Part shown: in pieces, positions 1 through 5,706 of the stretch
How positions within the stretch are numbered: the first letter of the stretch is position 1
How the letters are laid out: each line of letters starts with the position of its first letter
Origin: an uncultured Collinsella sp.
GTDB taxonomy: Bacteria; Actinomycetota; Coriobacteriia; Coriobacteriales; Coriobacteriaceae
Length of the DNA: 9,385 bases
Assembly (NCBI GenBank): GCA_902492185.1
Contig: CABUKY010000067.1
Span: forward strand, 1 to 9,385
Reading direction: 5' to 3'
Notes under the pieces: generated by a model
Seen by the model: the letters and a program-made list of their open reading frames with translations, nothing else
What the model was told of the DNA's origin: nothing
Databases searched by the model: none
Made by a program: the position numbers and the translations under genes

Positions 1-1093
1 CCGCCGGCGCCGGCACGCGGGCCGGCGGTGAAGGTGCCGCCAAGCGCCTCGATGCGCTCGCGCATGGAGGCGAGCCCATGCCCTCCGCGGTGCCGCGGCC
101 GCTTGCTTGGACCTCACCCACGCCATCGTCGGTAACAATGAGCTGGTAAAACGACGGATGCTCCATGCACCGTACGGTGACGGTCTGGGCGCAAGCGTGG
201 CGCATGGTATTGGAGAGCGCTTCGCGCAGGACCGCTGCAAAGCAGTTGGCGACGTTTGCGGGCGCATGTTCGGCCATAACTTCAAGCTCAATCTGCGGGC
301 CGCCGTCCGAGCGTGTGCCTTCGACAATGCGTTCGAGCTGCACGGAAAGGTCGACGGCGTTGTCGTTGAGCGCGTGGACGCTGGTGCGCACAAGCTGGAG
401 CGCCTCGTCAACCGTGCGTTTAACGTCGGCGAAATCGGCGGCGACGCCAGGCTCGTCGGCGTGGACCACGCGTAGGGCTTCGGCCTGCAGTGAGGCGCGC
501 GTGAGCTGGTGCCCGACGTTATCGTGGATCTCGCGCGCGATGCGGGCGCGTTCGGCGAGCGTCGCGAGCTCGACTTCGTAGTCCTGGCGATCGGCAAGAT
601 CGCGGTTGCGCGCCTCGAGCGCGAGGGCTCGTTCCTGCAGCTCGTCGCGGGTGCGGCGCATGCGCCGCTGCTCGCGCTCCAACTGGGCGGTGCGTAGCGA
701 TAGCAAGGTGGCGGCAACCGAAAGGATGGCGGTTAACAGGAGCGTTCGGGTGGTGAGCACGCCACCACGAAGGTCCGCGACAAGCGCGCAGACAAACACG
801 GCGCCAATCGCCAGCGCGGGCCAGATTCGTTCACGGCGAACGCGTCGCGCGATGTCATAGAGAGCGAGAGGCGCAAACGGCACAAACGGCGGCACGAAGA
901 CAGCCGCGATGATGCAGGCGTAGCTCGCGGCCTCGCTCACACGGCGGGCGCGGTTTCCCTGTACGACCTCGGCCAGCGAGGTGGCAATAACGCCAAGGCA
1001 AAACGCCGCGACCAGGCGAGCGTCCACAGCAAGACCCATGGCGGCCGCAATACAGCACGCCAGCACGATCGATTTGTCGAAAAGCCTGTTCAT
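1..1093 (-). CDS. NarL/DegS-type sensor histidine kinase, partial, apparently frameshifted
   Basis: Membrane sensor kinase that would autophosphorylate on histidine and pass the phosphate to a LuxR/NarL-type response regulator, probably encoded further left, outside the window. Reading the minus strand from ATG at 1093 gives 340 codons without a stop. Residues about 9-133 are hydrophobic with four to five likely membrane segments. A charged helix follows (about 135-180), then the HisKA_3 dimerisation motif ERARIAREIHDNVGHQLT with the phospho-accepting H190. The ATPase domain shows the N-box REALSNTMRHA (290-300) and the G1 box DDGVG (322-326). After G340 (position 74) this frame becomes SPPCASASRR, whereas the neighbouring frame reads GHGLASMRERIEALGG, the expected G2 box. 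One missing base near 74/75 explains this. The 3' end lies off the window. There is no clear Shine-Dalgarno site; the start is discussed under the promoter. The family assignment is firm; whether the gene works is uncertain. Confidence 0.88.
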   Translation of the reverse strand, partial: MNRLFDKSIVLACCIAAAMGLAVDARLVAAFCLGVIATSLAEVVQGNRARRVSEAASYACIIAAVFVPPFVPFAPLALYDIARRVRRERIWPALAIGAVFVCALVADLRGGVLTTRTLLLTAILSVAATLLSLRTAQLEREQRRMRRTRDELQERALALEARNRDLADRQDYEVELATLAERARIAREIHDNVGHQLTRASLQAEALRVVHADEPGVAADFADVKRTVDEALQLVRTSVHALNDNAVDLSVQLERIVEGTRSDGGPQIELEVMAEHAPANVANCFAAVLREALSNTMRHACAQTVTVRCMEHPSFYQLIVTDDGVGEVQASGRGTAEGMGSPPCASASRRLAAPSPPARVPAPA

Positions 1094-1099
1094 ACGGGT

Positions 1100-1105
1100 A
1101 TTGTA
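1100..1105 (-). promoter_or_regulatory. Candidate -10 box for a leaderless kinase transcript
   Basis: On the minus strand the hexamer TACAAT ends six bases before the ATG at 1093. Transcription starting about seven bases after a -10 box would begin at or next to the A of that ATG, giving a leaderless mRNA, a common arrangement in actinobacteria. No good -35 box is visible at 17 bp and there is no Shine-Dalgarno sequence before this ATG, which fits a leaderless start. The match could be chance. Confidence 0.4.
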
Positions 1106-1208
1106 CGCGAAGCCGCGCGTGGTGGAGGGACCGCCTGCGCAACCGTGACATTCCTCCCACGCGGCAAAGCGGGGACGTCGGCAGGCCGCGCGACCGCCCC
1201 CCGCACTC

Positions 1209-1222
1209 GTGACAAAGCTCAC
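1209..1222. promoter_or_regulatory. GTGA-N6-TCAC dyad in the divergent promoter region
   Basis: The intergenic region between the kinase and the exporter operon contains the perfect dyad GTGACAAAGCTCAC. Its GTGA-N6-TCAC geometry is that of the core of CRP/FNR-family operators, although the flanking bases are C and T rather than the consensus T and A. It lies about 69 bases before the ATPase start codon, with a weak -10-like GATGAT at 1246-1251. A regulator site for the exporter operon is plausible, but a single short dyad in GC-rich DNA is weak evidence. Confidence 0.3.
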
Positions 1223-1290
1223 TGGTGCGCGCCGGCGGCTCCTGCGATGATGCAATCGTACCGGGCCGCAACCAACGGAAGGGCCGCCTC

Positions 1291-2229
1291 ATGACAGATA
1301 TCGTCCACGTCGAAAACCTCGTCAAGCGCTACGACGATCTTATCGCGCTCGACCACTTTAACCTGAGCATCGCCCCCGGCGAGATCTTTGGCCTGCTGGG
1401 CCCCAACGGCTCGGGCAAGACCACGTCCATCAACTGCATTCTGCAGCTGCTCGCCTACGACAAGGGCACCATCGAGCTGTTCGGCGAGCCCATGACGCCC
1501 GCCCGCTACGACCTCAAGCGTCGCATCGGCGTGGTGCCGCAGCGGGTGGCGGTATTCGACGAGCTCACGGTGCGCGAGAACATCGACTATTTCTGCAGCC
1601 TTTACGTTAGCGATCGCAAGCGCCGTCGTGCGCTGGTGGACGAGGCGATCGACTTTGTCGGGCTGGGCGACTTTACCAAGTTCCGCCCCAGCAAGCTCTC
1701 GGGTGGCCTGGCGCGCCGCCTCAACATCGCCTGCGGGATCGCGCACAAGCCCGAGCTCATCTTCTTTGACGAGCCCACGGTGGCGGTCGACCCGCAGAGC
1801 CGCAACGCTATCCTGGAAGGCATCTGCCGCCTGCGCGACGAGGGCGCCACGGTGGTGTATACCAGCCATTACATGGAGGAAGTCGAGCAGATCTGCAGCC
1901 GCATCATGATCATGGACGGCGGCCGCGTGCTGGCGCAAGGCACCAACGACGAGCTCAAGCGCATGATTCAGATGGGCGAGCGCGTGACCGTCGAGGTCGG
2001 CGCCGTCGAGCCCGTCACGGTCGAGCGACTGCGTACCCTCGAGCACGTGCTTTCGGTTGAGCTGTCCGGCGGCGAGCTCGTCTGCACCTGCGAGGCGAGC
2101 CCGCACAACTTGGTTGACATCCTTGACACGCTGCGTGCTGCCGACGTGGCGCTCGGCCGCGTGTGGAGCGAGCCGCCGACCCTCAACGATGTGTTCCTCG
2201 AGATCACCGGCCGCGAGCTGCGCGACTAG
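1291..2229 (+). CDS. ABC exporter ATP-binding protein (ABC-2/drug-resistance type)
   Basis: Cytoplasmic ATPase of 312 residues that would power the two ABC-2 permeases encoded directly downstream. All nucleotide-binding motifs are present: Walker A GPNGSGKTT (37-45), Q-loop VVPQ (Q84), signature LSGGL (136-140), Walker B IFFDEP with D160 and E161, a D-loop variant VAVDPQSR, and the H-loop SHYMEE (H183). The C-terminal region (about 225-312) is the extra domain usual in DrrA/CcmA-type exporter ATPases. The start at 1291 is chosen because GGAAGGG lies seven bases before it; an in-frame ATG at 1225 would add 22 residues that do not look like the family. The nine-base gap to the next gene indicates one operon. 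Size and context match LnrL, the linearmycin-exporter ATPase, but the substrate here is unknown. Confidence 0.95.
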   Translation: MTDIVHVENLVKRYDDLIALDHFNLSIAPGEIFGLLGPNGSGKTTSINCILQLLAYDKGTIELFGEPMTPARYDLKRRIGVVPQRVAVFDELTVRENIDYFCSLYVSDRKRRRALVDEAIDFVGLGDFTKFRPSKLSGGLARRLNIACGIAHKPELIFFDEPTVAVDPQSRNAILEGICRLRDEGATVVYTSHYMEEVEQICSRIMIMDGGRVLAQGTNDELKRMIQMGERVTVEVGAVEPVTVERLRTLEHVLSVELSGGELVCTCEASPHNLVDILDTLRAADVALGRVWSEPPTLNDVFLEITGRELRD

Positions 2230-2238
2230 GGGGCAGCC

Positions 2239-3426
2239 ATGTTCAACACCATTATCATTACGGTCAAGACGCTGCTGCGCCGGCCGAGCACGTGGGTCTG
2301 GGGCGCTCTCTTTCCCGTCGCGCTTTCCACGATGTTCATGTTTATGTTTGCGAACCTGAGCTCTGACGGCACGGTCGACCCGGTGCCGGTTGCCGTCGTG
2401 GCGGACGAGGCCTGGGACGCCTCGACCTTTAAGGATGTGGCGACGTCGCTTGCCAAGGAGGGCGACGACCAGCTGCTCGAGATCCACGAGTGCGACGATG
2501 CAGCCGATGCGAACCGTGCGCTTAAGGCCGGCGAGGTCGCGGGCATCTATACGGTCGACGACGCGGGCACGCCCAAACTTACGTTGCTTTCGAGCTATGA
2601 CAACTCGCGTGCGTCGTCGGTGCTCACCGACCGCAGCATTTTGGAGACGGTGGCAAGCTCGTATACACAAAATGCCGAGCTCATGTCCCAGATTGCCCAA
2701 GACAACCCGGCGGCGCTCGCCGACCCGGAGGCGGTTGCGCGCGCCCTGTCGCTCGAGGGCGGCACCCGCCGCGTAAGCCTGACACGCACCACGCCCGATG
2801 GCACGGTCATCTACTATTACGCGCTCTTTGGCCTGGTCGCGATGATGTCTGCCGAGTTTGCCGCCTTGAGCGTCGTTGACCTGCAGCCCAATCTGTCGGG
2901 CCTTGGCGCGCGCCGCTGCGTGGGCGGCCTTTCCAAGACGGCGTCGCTAGCCGGTATCTTTGTGGGCTCGTGGCTGGTCTCCTTCGCCTCGATGACGATT
3001 GCGATTGGCTACGTGCGCCTGGTCGTGGGCGTCGACTTTGGCGGGCGCGAGGGGCTGTGTCTGGTGGGCGGTGCCGTTTCCGCGCTTGCCGCCACGGGCT
3101 TGGGGCTTTTTGTGGGCACGCTTCCCGTTAAGGGCGGCAAGGCGTCCAAGTCCGGCATCCTCACGGGCTTTGCCACCACGTGCGCCCTGTTCGCCGGCCT
3201 CTACGGCGAGCCGGCGATGGCGCTTGCCGACGACGTCGCCCGCGCCTGCCCGGCCGAGTGCTGGCTCAATCCCGTCAAGCTCATCTGTGACATGTTCAAC
3301 CGTCTGTATTTCTTTGAGGACCTGGGTCCCTTTGCCGTTCGCGCCGGCGCGCTCGTCCTGATGGCGCTGCTGTTCGTTGCCGCCGCCACGCTGATCTTTG
3401 GAAGGAGCCGCTATGAGCACCTTTAA
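2239..3426 (+). CDS. ABC-2 type exporter permease 1
   Basis: Integral membrane subunit of 395 residues. One membrane segment near the N terminus (about 18-40) is followed by a roughly 150-residue hydrophilic domain, presumably extracytoplasmic, and then five more hydrophobic segments at about 192-214, 236-265, 274-296, 306-323 and 367-388. This one-plus-five layout with a large loop after the first helix is typical of the ABC2_membrane_3 group. The start is ATG at 2239, nine bases after the ATPase stop, with a GGGGGC Shine-Dalgarno-like stretch. The 3' end overlaps the next gene by 14 bases, so translation is probably coupled. It is likely to form a heterodimeric channel with the next gene product, as LnrM and LnrN do. 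The transported compound cannot be read from the sequence. Confidence 0.9.
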   Translation: MFNTIIITVKTLLRRPSTWVWGALFPVALSTMFMFMFANLSSDGTVDPVPVAVVADEAWDASTFKDVATSLAKEGDDQLLEIHECDDAADANRALKAGEVAGIYTVDDAGTPKLTLLSSYDNSRASSVLTDRSILETVASSYTQNAELMSQIAQDNPAALADPEAVARALSLEGGTRRVSLTRTTPDGTVIYYYALFGLVAMMSAEFAALSVVDLQPNLSGLGARRCVGGLSKTASLAGIFVGSWLVSFASMTIAIGYVRLVVGVDFGGREGLCLVGGAVSALAATGLGLFVGTLPVKGGKASKSGILTGFATTCALFAGLYGEPAMALADDVARACPAECWLNPVKLICDMFNRLYFFEDLGPFAVRAGALVLMALLFVAAATLIFGRSRYEHL

Positions 3427-4618
3427 GACCGCGCTTCGCATGGCGCTGGCGCACCCGTTCTATCTGCTCATCTATACGGTGTTCATCTCGCTGATGGGCG
3501 TATTCATCGCGGCCTCGGTGGGCTGGAACTCGTCGCAGCTTACCGAGTACAAGCCCTACGACACCAACGTGATCGTGGTCGACCGCGACGATAGCGACCT
3601 TTCGCGGGCGCTTACCAAGCACCTAGGGTCGCGCTTCGAGCTGGTCACGGGCGTTGGTGACGACACGTACGACCTTGCGGATGCGCTCGCCAAGAGCAAC
3701 AGCGCCAAGGGCAGCGCTGACTGCGTGTTCTTTATCCCGGAGGGGTTTGAGGACGACCTCGTCGCAGCCGCTCGCGCGGGGGAGGCCCTGCCCAAGCTCG
3801 ACGTGACGTACGGCGCCGGCACCATGGCGGCGGCGCTTTCGTCTGCCGAGGCCTCGCGCTGGATCTCGCTCGCGGGTGCTGCGGCGGCCCTAGAGCCCGC
3901 CGCCTCTAACGGCAGCGTCGCCAAGGCCGCCGAGCATGCCGCCGCGAAGCGCGCCAAGGTCGAGATCGAGCAGGTCAAGGTTGACTCGACTGCCGCCGCC
4001 ACGCTCGAGTCGTACTTCAACTTTGGTGCGTACGCGATTATCTCGTCGGTCATCGTATCGGTGGGATTGGTGTTCTCGGGCATGAACGAGCCCGAGCGCG
4101 TGCGTCGAATGGATGCCGGCCCAATCTCCGAGCGCCAGCGTTCGCTCGCCGTGTTCGCGGCCGCCGCCGTGCTTACCGTCTGCATCTGGTTTGTGTCGAG
4201 CATGATGGGCGTCGTGGGCTTTGCCGGCGCGGTCGCCGAGGTCGGCGTGGGCCGTGTGTGCCTGGCGCTGGCAGCGACGTTTGCCCTGGCGTGCACGCCG
4301 CTGGCCGTTGGCTTTGCCCTTTCGAGCCTGGGTGTGCGCGAGGAGCTGCTCAACGGTGTGGGTAACCTGCTTGGCATGCTCATGACGTTTTTGGGCGGAG
4401 CCTGGATGCCTCTGTCGCTGATGGGCCCGGCCGTGCAGGCGGTGGCGCACTTTGTGCCGACATATTGGGTGAACGATGCGATCGGCAAGGCGCTTGCCTC
4501 GGATTTGACGTCCGCCGTGCTGGGCGACATTGCCTGCGACCTGGGCGTCACGGTGCTCTTTGCCGCGGCCATCGCCGCCGCAGGCCTCGCACTCTCGCGC
4601 ACCAAATCCCACGCCTAG
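3413..4618 (+). CDS. ABC-2 type exporter permease 2
   Basis: Second membrane subunit, 401 residues, with the same architecture as the preceding permease: a membrane segment at about 16-36, a large Ala/Asp/Glu-rich soluble loop (about 40-200), and five further segments at about 204-223, 244-274, 282-306, 316-334 and 379-397. The start is ATG at 3413, with GGAAGGAG just upstream inside the end of permease 1. A TTG at 3398 is in frame but would place this Shine-Dalgarno site inside the coding sequence, so ATG is preferred. Last gene of the first exporter operon; the downstream region is repeat DNA. Similar fold, size and position to its neighbour suggest an old duplication and a heterodimeric transporter. 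Confidence 0.9.
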   Translation: MSTFKTALRMALAHPFYLLIYTVFISLMGVFIAASVGWNSSQLTEYKPYDTNVIVVDRDDSDLSRALTKHLGSRFELVTGVGDDTYDLADALAKSNSAKGSADCVFFIPEGFEDDLVAAARAGEALPKLDVTYGAGTMAAALSSAEASRWISLAGAAAALEPAASNGSVAKAAEHAAAKRAKVEIEQVKVDSTAAATLESYFNFGAYAIISSVIVSVGLVFSGMNEPERVRRMDAGPISERQRSLAVFAAAAVLTVCIWFVSSMMGVVGFAGAVAEVGVGRVCLALAATFALACTPLAVGFALSSLGVREELLNGVGNLLGMLMTFLGGAWMPLSLMGPAVQAVAHFVPTYWVNDAIGKALASDLTSAVLGDIACDLGVTVLFAAAIAAAGLALSRTKSHA

Positions 4619-4659
4619 CCACCTGGTCATTGGGGACGTTCTTAAACGACTATTCATCG

Positions 4660-4714
4660 GGGACAGTCTTTGCCGATTCGCCGGTCTGCCGGCCGGGCTG
4701 GCAAGGACTGTCCC
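4660..4714 (+). other. 15-bp stem hairpin within the repeat element
   Basis: GGGACAGTCTTTGCC (4660-4674) pairs with GGCAAGGACTGTCCC (4700-4714), with one G-U pair and a 25-base GC-rich loop. In RNA this would be a very stable hairpin about 40 bases beyond the stop codon of the upstream exporter operon. It could protect the 3' end of that mRNA or hinder read-through, but no U-run follows, so it is not a standard intrinsic terminator. Confidence 0.6.
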
Positions 4715-4763
4715 AATATGCCGGCAGAAAAGGAACGTCCCCAGCTGTTGGGTGGCGAGGCAC

Positions 4764-4822
4764 TCATTTAAGTCCGTCCCCAATGAGTGGTTTCAGTCAT
4801 TTAAGTCTGTCCCCAATGAGTG
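4764..4822 (+). repeat. Two direct copies of a 26-bp unit, period 33 bp
   Basis: The 26-base unit at 4764-4789 recurs at 4797-4822 with one difference (AAGTCCGTCCCC versus AAGTCTGTCCCC). Each begins TCATTTAAGT and ends CCCCAATGAGTG. In the first copy the ends form a small inverted repeat, CACTCATT at 4761-4768 and AATGAGTG at 4782-4789. A third, diverged relative, TTTAAGAACGTCCCCAAT, closes the element at 4868-4885. Confidence 0.85.
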
Positions 4823-4937
4823 CCCCCAGCTGCCGGGTGGCGAAAGAGTGTCCCTTGCGACTAGCCATTTAAGAACGTCCCCAATTACTAGTCTGAAATA
4901 AATCCCAGGCCTCGCTCAAAAATAGTTCGCCAAGGTT

Positions 4938-4961
4938 TACTATTACGTTCATAAAGTAGTA
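4938..4961 (+). promoter_or_regulatory. Likely promoter region of the second exporter operon, with a short dyad
   Basis: After the repeat element, about 4886-4972 is clearly more AT-rich than the surroundings and is the only sensible place for the promoter of the ATPase starting at 4973. TACTAT at 4938-4943 is a reasonable -10 box, but no convincing -35 box is seen at the usual distance. TACTA (4938-4942) and TAGTA (4957-4961) form a five-base dyad overlapping the proposed -10, which could be an operator half-site pair. Both readings are tentative. Confidence 0.35.
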
Positions 4962-4972
4962 CGAGGCTAACA

Positions 4973-5698
<726 letters not shown>

Positions 5699-5706
5699 GC
5701 GGCGCC

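Larger units (their letters stand above)
4629..4885. repeat. Mosaic palindromic intergenic repeat element
   Basis: A 257-bp element occupies most of the gene-free gap 4619-4972. Its outer ends are a perfect 18-bp inverted repeat: ATTGGGGACGTTCTTAAA at 4629-4646 and its reverse complement at 4868-4885. Inside that, the arms remain loosely complementary to about 4674 and 4838. The element holds about eight copies of the motif AAG-N(3-4)-GTCCC(C), two read on the minus strand near the left end and six on the plus strand. It carries no credible coding sequence. Such composite inverted repeats resemble REP/BIME or MITE elements moved by an enzyme supplied elsewhere. The transposase link is an inference; the repeat structure is seen directly. 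Confidence 0.8.

Noticed and set aside
107..860. Plus-strand open frames opposite the kinase
   Set aside because: The minus strand carries a continuous kinase with H-, N- and G1-boxes; the plus-strand frames have no motifs.
1219..2700. 493-codon open frame on the minus strand across the first ATPase and permease
   Set aside because: It is antisense to two clear ABC genes, its translation is Arg/His/Val-rich without family motifs, and such long frames arise in GC-rich coding DNA from third-position bias.
4629..4885. CRISPR array reading of the repeat region
   Set aside because: Repeat units differ in length and orientation, spacers are not uniform and only two units are near-identical, with no cas genes in view.
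4465..4901. Small open frames through the repeat region (135 and 123 codons)
   Set aside because: They start inside the permease gene and run into the repeat; the peptides are repeat-encoded (such as GKDCPQLPAGKERP near 9330) and do not look like real proteins.
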